Below are positions 12,673-23,011 of a DNA stretch of 34,010 nt, in pieces. The DNA is from Echinococcus granulosus. Taxonomy: Eukaryota > Platyhelminthes > Cestoda > Cyclophyllidea > Taeniidae. The notes below the pieces were generated by a model, which was not told the DNA's origin, did no database searches, and saw only the letters and a program-made list of their open reading frames with translations. A program made the position numbers and the translations under genes. How positions within the stretch are numbered: the first letter of the stretch is position 1; each line of letters begins with the position of its first letter. The stretch spans positions 89,963-123,972 of the forward strand of contig NW_020170434.1 in assembly GCF_000524195.1 (NCBI RefSeq). The letters are read 5' to 3'.

Positions 12673-12718
12673 CAACATAGCAACGCAACATAGCAACATA
12701 CCCAATGCAACATAGCAA
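12673..12718 (+). repeat. Three direct copies of an 11-bp unit
   Basis: CAACATAGCAA occurs exactly at 12673-12683, 12686-12696 and 12708-12718. The spacing is irregular (13 and 22 bases), so this is a small decayed tandem cluster rather than a clean satellite. Confidence 0.8.
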
Positions 12719-13009
12719 GGGAGTTCCAAGAACGGCTTTAATTTAAGTGGTAAAATATGAAGTTATAGGGTTAAGCAGGGAGTAATCGCAGAGCACCCGC
12801 TTTATGACAATAGATGATAAAATCAGCTCTTAAATCCTAGCCTCTACTGCACTCGAATTGGCACTTCTGTGAGGTGTCCAGAAATTTTTTAGTCTAAATT
12901 GGGAAGCAGGCATGGAAGTGAACTGCTCGTTTGTCACAAGTAGGCACGAGCCTTGATGCCAGTATAACCAAAGGCCAGGTATTTGGAATGCGCGCACATG
13001 CTCTCTCCA

Positions 13010-13041
13010 GCCAATCACAGCTAAGAGCGCGCCTGATTGGC
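13010..13041 (+). promoter_or_regulatory. Inverted pair of CCAAT boxes, putative promoter
   Basis: GCCAATCA (13010-13017) and its exact complement TGATTGGC (13034-13041) form an inverted repeat in a locally CG-rich stretch about 110 bases before the ATG at 13153. CCAAT boxes are the known binding sites of NF-Y and commonly occur in pairs in promoters. A TATAACC sequence lies near 12963. I infer that this is a promoter for an isoform starting at the ATG exon; transcription here is not shown by sequence alone. Confidence 0.4.
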
Positions 13042-13152
13042 TCACAAGGTTCGAGATGGCTGGCCGAAGAGGTGGTAAATGAGCGAGCGAGAAAGAGGCA
13101 ACGCTGAGGAGGGTATCGTCGTGCATTTCTTTGTGGGATTTTTCTCCCTAAG

Positions 13153-13194
13153 ATGGATTTTAAGACACCTCCGCCACCACCACCACCGCCACCA
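13153..13194 (+). CDS. CASKIN: CASKIN-like gene, proline-run exon (exon 1 of model)
   Basis: Fourteen codons read MDFKT and then nine prolines, ending at a strong donor GTAAGG (13195). The ATG has A at -3 and G at +4, a favourable start context, and an in-frame TGA lies upstream near 13106, so it would be the first in-frame ATG. The exon ends in phase 0 and joins without a break to the next exon at 15249. The bases before the ATG (a pyrimidine run then CTAAG) also look like a splice acceptor. It may therefore be an internal exon, or the trans-splice point of a leader-spliced transcript. Choosing it as the first exon rests on the stop, the ATG context and the CCAAT pair upstream. A proline run can recruit SH3 or WW domains, or profilin. 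Confidence 0.45.
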
Positions 13195-15248
13195 GTAAGG
13201 GGCGGGAGTGAGGGAAAGACTCGAAGCGGAATTTGTCCTGCCGTCCCTCCCAGGATTTGTTCACATCTCTCCAGTTCAATTGCGCCACCTACGAGTACAC
13301 CCGACCAAAATTCACCCGTTTCTTACAGGAAGTTTAGATCTGCTGTAGATCCGGTACGCCTCTAAGTCCACTTTACTTTAATGGATTGGCAACAGCTTTG
13401 CTTAGACGATTGTACGTTGTCGAACTGGACATTTTTCCGCAAGTTCTTTGCGACTTTATGCACCATGTAACACCTTTAGCTGAGTAAATTTTACATTTTA
13501 AAGTTAACTATCGAGCTCTAAGTTTGTGTTGGCGAAATGTGTTGCAGTTGACCGTCCACAATTGCATCATTGTCGTGCATCCAGGTGCTTGAACTGTTTT
13601 CTCACACAGGGCAGTGTCTCTCTTTCTGTTGCGTTGTCAGTGAGTCACCTTCGTCATCACAGGCATCGTGAAATTTGATCCCTGAAACCCCCACCGATCT
13701 TGTTAACACGAAAGTGAATCAACCGGTCTGATTCTCCACGGATTTGAGAAGCAAGGTTAAGGAGTCCGGGTGGCAGGGCGTAAGGGGACTTCTTCCTCGG
13801 TTGATATGCATTTTAGTTGTCGAAAAATTTGAGAAAATCCCCTCTCGGTCGGCAAAACCATCTCCCTCTCTTCTTTTTTTGTCAAAAAAAAAGTAAAACA
13901 GTCTCGAATTGTCAAGTTGTGTTGCGCAAGATGCAAAGGTTTTTCATCACAGCAGACCAGACTCAAAAAGTTGGATGCATTGGGTGAGCGTGGGGAAGGC
14001 AAAACAGCAGGAGTGCTGTGGATGTAAATAAATCAAAATGTTTCAGCTTTTCCTTATTCTTATGACTAGTCTTAGCGGAGAAACCGAAATACGCCCCATA
14101 CTGCGTGATTTATGAGGCAGAGCTTTATCCCTTTTTGTGGGCAAATTTAAGTCTACTTAGCGAGTTTTCCTTTCGTTTCGTAGAGGCACATATTTTCCTG
14201 AAAGTAGACTAAATTCTTAAGCAAAAATCTCTCTCAAACGAAGGCTTTAAAGTTATTTTTTTATATTTCATCCCAGGATTTGCGGATCATCCTTCCACTA
14301 TGCAATTTGGAGGAGTAATTAGAACAAAAAACGGGAAAGAATTTAACAACCTGTTAAAAATTAAGGTCTTAACGATTAAAACAGAGTAGGATTAAGTTTA
14401 TTCACTTGCTTGGAATTATACGAGTCCCTGACTGGCATCCGAAATGTGAATTTATGAAGGTTTTAGAGCCCTTTCAAAATGATTGTTTTCATGACTTTCA
14501 CGGCTATTTTCTTTTCACTTTCTCCGACACGAAACAACTAGGGAGAAAAGACGAATTATTTTTTGGGTTTTCTTTGCCACACGGTTGTGCTTCTCAAGAG
14601 GCTGGACGAGGTGCTGCCTTCATGGCATCCATTTGTTCACCCAAGGTCATCGGTTGGGCCTCCACAACCTTGTATCCCCACTAATGAGGCTCATCTGTCG
14701 CATAAATTACCCTCCTCTGCAAAAATAACTGGGACTGATGTAACCGAAATCCCATTTTTTTTATCTCTTGAAGTACTTTGAACAGGTTGTTGATTTGCCA
14801 GTAAAGTGATGGATGAGTTTTCCTGTTTCTGCATTCGATCAAATAAAATGTCGGCTTATTTTAAAGGTGAAAAAAAATTCCCGGCTTAATTTGTTTCTTC
14901 ACAGCATTTATTCTTTGCCCTTAAAGCCCAAGTAACTAGTGTAAAGCAATTGTCTTATACCTAGACTGACGCCCTTCTCCTTTTTCGGCGTTGTTTTGCG
15001 TGTTTTAAGGGTCTACCAGAAACCCTATCACTTTTCATCATTCGTAGGCTTTCAGACGTGTTTGCTCCTAAGTGTGGGTGTTTCAGTCACCACTGATCAT
15101 GATAAAATTTGCGGCTCATTGAAGCATTCAAAGGTCAACCATTGAGACGCTGACCTGTTTAGCACACGAACGCTGTCCTAATAAGTGGCAACATTAAAAT
15201 ACGCTAAAAGCAAGAACTTTTTTCAACTGAATTTCCCATCACTTTTAG
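13195..15248 (+). other. Intron 1 of CASKIN-like gene model
   Basis: Bounded by GTAAGG and a CACTTTTAG acceptor with an upstream pyrimidine stretch. I see no exon, repeat family or RNA gene inside. Small open frames at 14406-14781 show no recognisable motif. Confidence 0.4.
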
Positions 15249-15483
15249 CCTACAGGTCTTGCGACAGAGAACCTCACGTCGACTCAGCACCAGACGATGT
15301 TCAGCTGCCTTGGAAAGGGGAATCCAGGTGTAGAAGGTGATTCCAGCAGCGCTGGTCGAAGGCACACCTTGGGCGGCTCCGCTTCAGTTACTGGAAGATC
15401 CAAAAACTTAGCTCAGAGTCCCTTTTCTCAGATCTCTCCTGCTAGGCATACTCAGGCAATGCCATCTCCTTGGGCTGCTCAAG
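15249..15483 (+). CDS. CASKIN: CASKIN-like gene, Ser/Gly-rich linker exon (exon 2)
   Basis: The exon has 78 codons plus one base. It begins PTGLATENLTSTQHQTMF and ends PSPWAAQ before the donor GTGAAC. The composition (Ser, Gly, Ala, Gln, Arg, no hydrophobic core) suggests a disordered linker ahead of the SH3 domain. The main support is phase. Its end leaves one base, and the SH3 exon at 22344 starts with exactly the two bases needed, giving WAAQ-A-GTHP. Its start at 15249 is in phase 0 with exon 1. A second acceptor, CTACAG, ends at 15255 and would start the exon in phase 1 while keeping the same downstream frame. There is no domain evidence, so a chance open frame remains possible. CASKIN linkers are poorly conserved, so homology would be hard to see. 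Confidence 0.55.
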
Positions 15484-16017
15484 GTGAACTTTTCCTCTTG
15501 CGTTTTCTAAGTAATTCTATTATCTCGAGGTCTGGGGATTTCCTAGACACCAGTAACATACTCGCCATGTCTTGAGAAGTTTTACATTCCTCTTTTTTTA
15601 TTTTGAGCAGACAAACTTGCTTTTTGTAATTTTTAATCTAAAAATATTTTTGATAAGATCTAGTCAGAAATTTTTCCCAAGGCCGTATCAGTACGTTTCA
15701 CATGGCGGTAGCAGTGGTAAAAACTGATTTATTTTGAAACGCAAAAGCGGAGACTTGGTCTTTGATTCCGGTCTACAAAATCGGCTCTATTTACAAAAAA
15801 GGTAAAAAATAAAGTGTCTCACGACTCCTTGAGCTCTTTACAGGAGGGGAAGCGGTTGATTGGGCAAACACGGAAGCAAACCTAAAAGGCCACAATTTTC
15901 AATCCTTTTGTGTGATTTGAAGGCTGCACCGCATTGTTTACTATGCTTGAAGCCTTTTCACACCTCATGCGTTCTTTATTTGTAAAAAGTATTAAACTTG
16001 TTCTTCTCGCGACTGGT

Positions 16018-16033
16018 GTCACACATGAGTGAC
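16018..16033. repeat. Dispersed 16-bp palindrome, copy 3
   Basis: GTCACACATGAGTGAC lies between ACTGGT (16012-16017) on the left and GCC then ACCAGT (16037-16042) on the right. The inverted repeat thus extends six more bases on each side around a three-base bulge. Confidence 0.8.
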
Positions 16034-16142
16034 GCCACCAGTTATTACCCTCCGTGTGAGAAAACAACTTATGACGTTGACACACTTGCTGTTGGCGGAA
16101 GATGTATCCCATTCCCCCAGTTTTGATACCTGAGATTCTTAA

Positions 16143-16156
16143 ACATGTGTGATGCC
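16143..16156. repeat. Half copy of the dispersed palindrome
   Basis: ACATGTGTGATGCC matches the right half plus the GCC flank seen at other copies (ACATGTGTGACGCC) except for one C-to-T change at a CG site. The left arm is missing. It is about 110 bases from copy 3. Chance is possible for a site this short. Confidence 0.35.
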
Positions 16157-17894
16157 TTCTCATGATCGGTCTCTAAGACTTCGATGCCCCGAATTGGAGC
16201 GCATCGGGATGAGGGGTTTTTTGGTCTAAGGCTTCTTACACGGACTGTAGCTGTTGTGGCTAGTCCTCCACTACGGTTAACAGTGAAGGTATTTCGAATG
16301 TGCCTTAGTTGAAAAGGCTTCCTTAACTTCGTAAACAGCCGTTTCATTCGACATCTATCCGAGAATTCGGCCTTGTCGAGTCAGGCTATACAATCTGCAC
16401 AATCTACGGCAAAAGCGGTTTGAGGTAGTTATATAGTGTCACAAAAACCCAATGCAATCTCAACTTCTTTGAATTGGTTTCGCCTGCTTTGTTGTTGGAC
16501 AGGGCCTACAACACACTCCTAGTCTTACCTAACTTCATCTGCAATCCCGTCTGCATCAGTTTTCAATATACTTCTCGAGATATCGTTGGCATAGAAACTG
16601 TGCATGAATTAAGTTAAAAACTGGATCTTTATAATATTTAAAGTAGTTGGAAGTTGACCATAATTTCTTTTTTTTTACTGGATTTCATATGGTATGAATA
16701 AAAACACAGCAGAAGAGAGAGAGAGGTAACTTACTTCCCTTCATTGCAAATATAAACACCGCGGTTGTTAAATTATAAACGATTTCAGTCTTTTTTCTAC
16801 CACTTTTTTCCTCGTTTCCACCATGCATTTTCACAGGAATAAATTTTAACAATCCCAGCGAACAACGTTTTGGTTTTTTTTGTGAAAGAATTTGTGTTTA
16901 TCAGGAGTTAAACAGACATCATTGTTACTCCTCCATTTGTCCCAGTCTTTAATATTCTTGTGCCAACAACAAGAAGTTCTTTACCATGCAAAAATTTGTC
17001 AATTTAAAAAAAAAAATTAAAGTGAATACTGAAAAAAAGCCTTTTAGGAAAACGGCACCAGTTTAACCGATTTGTGAGACATGTTGATTGGCGTACCTGA
17101 GCCCGATGCCGGAAAAGATGAGGCCTGGGTTTTCCGTGCTTATAGGGATGCCTGTCGGATGCATCAACTGAAGGGATTTTCTTAGTCCCAAGGACAACCA
17201 CAGCAGTTAAGGCTGGCAGAAGTTGCATTGCTCGGTTCAGCGGTGGGAGTTGCGGTGTCACACCGCGGGTGAATGCGGTGGTCAATGCCTCGCCGAGAAG
17301 ACTGACTTGTGAATCTAGTCCACCGTGTTCATTAACTTTCTATCAAAAAGTCACCACAAATCCTCGCCAATGTCGACCTTTGTGTTAGAAAACCAAAGAG
17401 ACCAAACGGGCCGTGGGTAGGTATTACTGTTTCAAAAGACAGAATGTCTAAAATCTCCGAAAAATTTGGTTTTCGCCGCTAGCTCAACACACTTTTACTT
17501 AACGTCCTTGCACTTCGTCTCTGCATCCTTCTGTGTTACTTTTCCAAGTTCCTTTTCCAAATTTTTGAGCCCACTTTTTATCATATTTTAAAGTACCTTT
17601 CTAAAATAGTACCATTTCTTTCAATCTGGAAAACTGGTATGTTCTCTGCATTGGTTGGGCTAAGGCTACACAATCTGAGTAAAAGCGTTCACAGGCTTTC
17701 TCACCCTGACGCGTTTTTCGGTTGTGCCTTTTTTTCGGCTCACTGAGCCGTGATAAATGCCCTCCCTGACTGAAGAGCCGGAGTATTTTGTGGGTTCGAA
17801 AACGCCGCTATAGAAGGAGGGCAAATTGTGCTGCAGGAAACCTTGAAAGGTAAACGCTTTCACTGGATGGATGGAGTGCCCTTCCTCCCTCCCA

Positions 17895-18176
17895 TCCTCC
17901 TCCTCCTCNNNNNNNNNNNNNNNNNNNNNNNNNNNNNNNNNNNNNNNNNNNNNNNNNNNNNNNNNNNNNNNNNNNNNNNNNNNNNNNNNNNNNNNNNNNN
18001 NNNNNNNNCCTCCTCCTCCTCCTCCTCCTCCTCCTCCTCCTCCTCCTCCTCCTCCTCCTCCTCCTCCTCCTCCTCCTCCTCCTCCTCCTCCTCCTCCTCC
18101 TCCTCCTCCTCCTCCTCCTCCTCCTCCTCCTCCTCCTCCTCCTCCTCCTCCTCCTCCTCCGCCTCCTCCTCCTCCT
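17895..18176 (+). repeat. TCC/CCT trinucleotide microsatellite with assembly gap
   Basis: A near-pure TCC run starts before the gap (17895-17908) and continues for about 168 bases after it, with a single CCT-to-GCC change at 18161. It is preceded by degenerate CTCC and GGAT repeats. All long open frames here, on both strands (poly-Ser, poly-Pro, poly-Glu, poly-Gly, poly-Arg), are artefacts of the repeat and the Ns. The repeat is intronic in the gene model. Confidence 0.97.
17909..18008. other. Scaffold gap, exactly 100 Ns
   Basis: One hundred Ns is a common placeholder for a gap of unknown length, and both sides are the same repeat. The true length of the microsatellite is therefore unknown, and a misjoin between two TCC repeats cannot be excluded. 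Confidence 0.99.
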
Positions 18177-20180
18177 TTTGGAAAGCGACAAAGTCGAAAG
18201 ATCCACCTTTGGTATCCGGCGCTTTTGCTATGCTGTATAGTTGAGTAGAATGCACATACCAAACTTCCCAGAAAAAAAAAAACATTTACATATTTGATTT
18301 CTCCCGTCCTTTTCTCTCGTGTGCCTGGAAGAAATCTCTCTTGCCTTAGCTTCTGCGAGAAAGGTAGGCATTCAGAGTGTGAAGAAGTGAGCTGATGTGT
18401 TGGGAAAAACGGAGTAGAAGGAGGAGGCGGCTAATTTCTAGGCCAGGGGAAGAAAACCATGCCAGTTTTTTACACTGATGAGATTGTGCTGTAGACGTCT
18501 GATAAATGCCAAGTGTGGTGCATGGTGGCATCCTCCATCTTTTGTAATAAAATCAGTGACTAGGCTGCTTACTGTCAGCCTTTCCCTCCATGTTAATTTT
18601 CCTAAGTAAATCGCGTTTTTTGCTCTTGTCTTTGGGTGGAATGCAGTAAAGTAAACCCCAGCTTCTTTGTTGACAATCTGATGCTGAGTATCAACCAAGT
18701 GGATTGTCAGTTTTGTGGTGCAGGGTTGAATTTTGGGAGAAAATCTGATGCCATCACAGTCTCCGACGCCTTTGACTAGAGCAAGTTACAGTAGCAGAAA
18801 ATTTCCTCTCTTTTCCTAATTACATGCTAAGGGGTGTGCAGTACTTCGGTCCTCTCTGAAAGTGTCGTGAGGTACATATGTGTCCAGAGGGAAGTCAGTG
18901 AATCTTTACAGACACTCTTACGGCCTGTTAACGGAGGTGTCTTGCCCGAAGCCTCCGGCGTCTGAAGAGCCCGCACAGTTAAGCATGCAAACTTTAAAAC
19001 ATGCCGCTCTTCTACGAAAGTGGTCTATTTTTGTTGAGCTACTTTTAAAGAGGCGTGAAATTAAATGCTCTCACCTTGAACATGTTCAATTTATAAGTAG
19101 TATATTTTCTTCTTCAAGACAGAAGCAGACGTAGGCAGAAATCTAGCTTTCTTTCCATTTACTAAACCCTGTAAGGCACTCTACTTGTAATGCCTGCCTT
19201 TTTCCATGTTGTCCAAGAAGTGGGCTTTGCGCAGCCTTCTATGGCTCTCAGCATCAGGAAGTAATGCCTTTCTTTTTCTTCTTCCTCTTCTACTTTTTAA
19301 TAGCCGCATACTCAAACCGTTGGAGGCATTATCTTACCCAGAGATGGCTCATTCGGGTCTACTTCTTTTCCGTCGCAAACAGATGCTCTCCCATCTTGTA
19401 ACTTGCTGACATTTATGATTATCAAGCCAAAATTACAAAAATATTCCCTTAAATTGGGATTACTTTTTCTTTTTTGCGAGAGAGAAGACAGCCTCATTAG
19501 TAAGAAATTAGGAGGCAAAAGCTCATTACTTGGTGGAACGAGGAGGAATTGACACACGTCAATCAGGTAGCTCAAACGGTGTCTAGATTACCCTGTCTGG
19601 AGGCTGCTTTTTTTTCTTGCCCAAAATTTTGCTGCTAAAACTGGAGGTTAGGCAGCCTCCCTCGACCAAGTCAATTCAAATGTTTGCCTGAAGTCGAGTG
19701 CTTAAAGTTCAGGGCCTTCTGCCCACTGCAAATTAATCAAGTCGTGGAACATATCATCGGGGCTGGTCTCCCCTACCCTGGCCATGCTTGACTTGTTAAC
19801 GAATTAGGAGAGTAGTTGCTCCACACATCCACTTTTTGTTAGAGTGGAGGTGGTGAAAAAAGTGCTTCGTCAACTGATATCTGTCAGTGTTCGTCTTGGA
19901 GGACCGAAATTCGCGGCATCTTTGAACATCTGGCGGGAGAGTGTTCCCACGACGTGTGTGGTGGGTGTGTGAGGCAGCGATCAGGTTTGGTGGGTGTCTA
20001 CTCCCTTGAAAAAATTTTGTCCAATCACAAATCAGCAAATGTGACTTTAAAACCTTAGACATTTTCGGTTTCAAAGAGTCCATTTTTTTCCCATATTAAG
20101 TATATTCTTACCTACTCAGGAGTCAAACTTACGAATTTTTTGGCCTGTTTAATGATCAGATTTTCTTGCCTGAACACGCT

Positions 20181-20196
20181 GTCACGAATGTGTGAC
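20181..20196. repeat. Dispersed 16-bp palindrome, copy 4
   Basis: GTCACGAATGTGTGAC sits inside a longer inverted repeat: GAACACGCT (20172-20180) and AGCTTGTTC (20197-20205) are complementary at eight of nine positions. Together with the five-base core arms this gives a stem of 14 positions with one mismatch and a six-base centre. Confidence 0.85.
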
Positions 20197-20923
20197 AGCT
20201 TGTTCTTCACTAGTTGCTCGGACTTAAAAAGTCTTCACTATGAATGTAAATTTTATTCCAAAGATCCAGTAACGAGTGAACTGGCAGCTGCTTCCCCTTG
20301 AAGGAGGGATGCAACCCACACCCACCCTCTACAGACGGGCAATGTCGGGCAATAAATTTAGTCCAGATTAGAAAACGCAATAAAAAAGTGGCCATCATCC
20401 AAGTGGGTCAGACAGTCAGACTCGCCTGTTGACCGAATGTAACCCAACTTGAAATTAAGTGGTCCTCTTCCGCGTTATCAATGAAGGATGTCCTCCTAGT
20501 GGCATGTAGTTTTGAATGTTTTAAGCTCGATCTGCTGTAAATGTTTTTACTCAGCTTGACGGGTTCCACTTTCTTGCTGTTGAAGTGTGGATCATGTGCT
20601 GAGTTCCAAAGGAAAGATATCACTTGGTGAAGTTTAATGGCTATGAAAAATCTCCCACTTATTGTATATGCTGGAGTAGTTATAATCAAGAAGAGGCTGC
20701 TAATTCTTGACGCAACCTTTTACTTTGCACATTACCACAAATGTTTTATTGTTCCAACTTGACATTAACTGCCACTGGTTCCTTCATCGACTGAAGCTTC
20801 CCTAAAAGTACTAGAAGTGGCTTTTCATTGACCAGAAAAACGTTGTGCATTTACCTTTAACTCAATTGGTCTGTGAAACATGGTTTGGAGTCACAGTTCA
20901 TTGCAAACAGGTGAAGTTCATGT

Positions 20924-20939
20924 GTCGCATATGTGTGAC
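20924..20939. repeat. Dispersed palindrome, one-base variant, copy 5
   Basis: GTCGCATATGTGTGAC has one change in the left arm (A to G at the fourth position) and is followed by GCCC, as at copy 1. AACAGGT and ACCTGTT lie further out on the two sides, but such a short match may be chance. Confidence 0.7.
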
Positions 20940-21447
20940 GCCCAATCCCACCAACAACGACCTGTTACCATGACAAAGAATGGATTCATTTCTCCTCATA
21001 CACTTCAGCTCAATATTGATAGCAAAATTTTCTTAAGTAATTCTGGTATCAATAAAAACGCAATTCATTCAGGAATAGAAACCTCGGGATCTACGTCACT
21101 CACTGCAACTATAAGGTCTCTTGTGGGCAATAAATAAGGGGAAGGGAAGGTTGGCGGGTGAGGGGAAGAAAGTAGGTACCTAAGCTGGACCTGAAATATC
21201 TCCATGCCATGTACATACGTTAAAATTGCGGCTCCGTACGGGTCGACGGACAGTGACTCATCCTGGCCTAGATTCACTCAGCAGCCTGGAAAGTACCGAA
21301 TCGAGGAGAGGGCTGACTAGGCGACCTTCGTGGTATTGCAGAATGTGCCTCCGTGTCTATTTATTGCTCTTTCCCTTTCCTCGCAAAGACCTAATTTATG
21401 ATCTTATTTCTGGGGTTTCCTTACTGCGTAGCACTTTTGCTCTCGGC

Positions 21448-21463
21448 GTCACATATATGTGAC
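21448..21463. repeat. Dispersed 16-bp palindrome, copy 6, perfect
   Basis: GTCACATATATGTGAC is a perfect palindrome and identical to copy 7, which lies about 11.9 kb away. Here the GC-rich flank is on the left (GGC before GTCAC), so the copy is in the opposite orientation to copies 1, 3 and 5. Confidence 0.9.
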
Positions 21464-22343
21464 ACAAATTTTGAGTTGGTTTATGGTCGCTGATTACACT
21501 GGTATAGGTTGCAATCTGGTTGGCGAATTGTGAAGCAGCAAAGCAGTTGCAGGATGCCCTTGATTTATTGGTGACTACATATTTCAGTTGGTCTTTTAAG
21601 AGTTTTCATTGTTGCTGCCATATTCGGATCATAAAGCGCCCGTGCTCTGGTGGATGGCTTTCTTCCAAGACCCTAAGGGAGAACAAAGTAAACCATTCCA
21701 CTGACTTAGCTGTTAAAATACAGCTGTCAGCAATGACACTTAAATGACTCCTGATTTCTCCTTCCAATGGTAAGTCTGTACATTACAGAAATGGGGTTAT
21801 TTCTGCCTGCCGGTGATACCGACAACTGCCTTTATCCTGTGAACTTGCAACTTTGGCGTGTTACAGTGTACTGTCTCACTATTTCCGCACAGCACTCGAG
21901 TTACTCACGAAATCATTTATGGCCTGCTAGTGTCCGAAAACCGCTGTTATTGATAGGCCACAGGGGTAGAACAGTTGACATAAGCAGACCCCGATGCCAT
22001 GGCCTTAAAATCCGGCGCATGTAGCAAGCTGAGATTTTATAAACAAAACCACTCCGTTTTGAGGCCTCCTGCATCAACCCCCTTGACTGCTTTTCTGTGT
22101 CAGCCATCTGATCAACCGCCAGATCGGATAGTCGAGCCATGTTATGTAGGTTGGCTGGCTTGACTCAGTGATGGACAAGTGCTCCTCTTTTGTACCAAAG
22201 GAGGCAAATCCTGTCCTCCAGTCCACGAGTGCCTACTACTGGGATCGACCAGCCCTGAAAACAGCCACGCTCTGTTGTGCCACTTTGAGTGAACCCTGTC
22301 AGTGGGGGTGAATAACACCCCTTTGTTTTTTTCTGCCTTTCAG

Positions 22344-22447
22344 CAGGAACGCATCCGAAGGTGGTGAAGGCGCGAGCCACTGCCTCCTTCCACGGTGCTA
22401 CTTGTAGAAGTCAGTCCCTCTGCTTCAACGAGGGAGATATAATTGGG
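22344..22447 (+). CDS. CASKIN: CASKIN-like gene, SH3 domain first half (exon 3)
   Basis: After a pyrimidine-rich acceptor the exon reads GTHPKVVKARATASF, continues through SLCFNEGDIIG, and ends at donor GTAAGC (22448) in phase 0. This is the start of an SH3 fold: the first strand with the RT loop, then the L-x-F-x-x-G-D-I-I segment. The CASKIN SH3 has the same outline, with a short K/R-A-x-x-D-x start and a GD-I-I turn. The usual ALYDY motif is replaced by ASFHG, which removes aromatic residues that bind proline peptides. The acceptor is a tandem CAGCAG (22341-22346), so splicing may include or omit one Ala codon. SH3 domains of this family act in cytoplasmic scaffolds at synapses and cell contacts. 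The assignment is strong as SH3 and good as CASKIN when combined with the SAM exon. Confidence 0.8.
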
Positions 22448-23011
22448 GTAAGCTAAATGACCTCTAAAAACACCATAAACTTTTTGGCAGATAATGCGCA
22501 TTCACTCTGGCCATCCCGTCATCCACAGTGGACACAAACGAGTTCTTGGTATTGTAGCGAGCCACTCTGTTGCCATCCTTAATGAGACTTTAAGCATTAT
22601 GTGGCCCTTAGATTAAAGGAAAACCTAAACACGAAAGATGTCATGACATTATAAAATTTAGATAAGGGTACGTGCTGTGGAAATTCGCTGTGTCCAGCTT
22701 GACATTTCTGACAATACCTGATCATCTAAAACTGTTTACATTAAACACAGTAGAAACGTCATTTGCAGTGGTTGTAGCCCCTCTTCTGATCTTTAAAGCA
22801 GCAAATTTTACGATGCTATCTCAAAGTAGCTGTAGCTGATAAATGGCACTGTTTATGAAGTGTTTTGAATGGAGAGCACTCCAATTGAACCTACCACAAA
22901 AAATGACCAGTCGTCCATTCCCCTTTGCTCCTCGGTGGCGTTTATGTCAAGGTAGTGGGAGGAGTAGCAGGCATGCATGTTTCACCTCCTCCTTCTCCCT
23001 CCCTTCTACAG
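22448..23011 (+). other. Intron 3, splits the SH3 domain
   Basis: Donor GTAAGC, acceptor TTCTACAG with a long CT-rich tract from about 22985. Phase 0. Nothing else was recognised inside. Confidence 0.7.

Larger units (their letters stand above)
6265..13009. other. Non-coding stretch, no gene recognised
   Basis: No domain-bearing exon was found on either strand. An open plus-strand block at 11182-11429 has splice-like borders, but its phase does not fit the downstream gene. The stretch holds palindrome copies at 9051 and 10018, a 15-base palindrome at 9091-9105 and a short direct-repeat cluster at 12673-12718. Confidence 0.6.
15484..22343 (+). other. Intron 2 of CASKIN-like gene model
   Basis: A 6.9-kb intron, plus gap of unknown true size. 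It contains three full and two altered or partial copies of the dispersed palindrome, a TCC microsatellite with a 100-N gap, and a short GA run near 16709-16724. An open frame at 18880-19134 contains a stretch faintly like an ankyrin helix pair, but it lacks the TPLH motif, so I did not call it. Confidence 0.5.

Noticed and set aside
17666..18285. Several long open frames with homopolymer Gly, Arg, Ser, Pro or Glu runs
   Set aside because: They are translations of the TCC/GGA repeat and the 100-N gap on both strands.
18880..19134. Open frame with a stretch faintly like an ankyrin repeat (HAALLRKWSIFVELLLKR)
   Set aside because: It lacks the G-x-TPLHxAA pattern, is a single unit, and lies between linker and SH3 where no repeat is expected.
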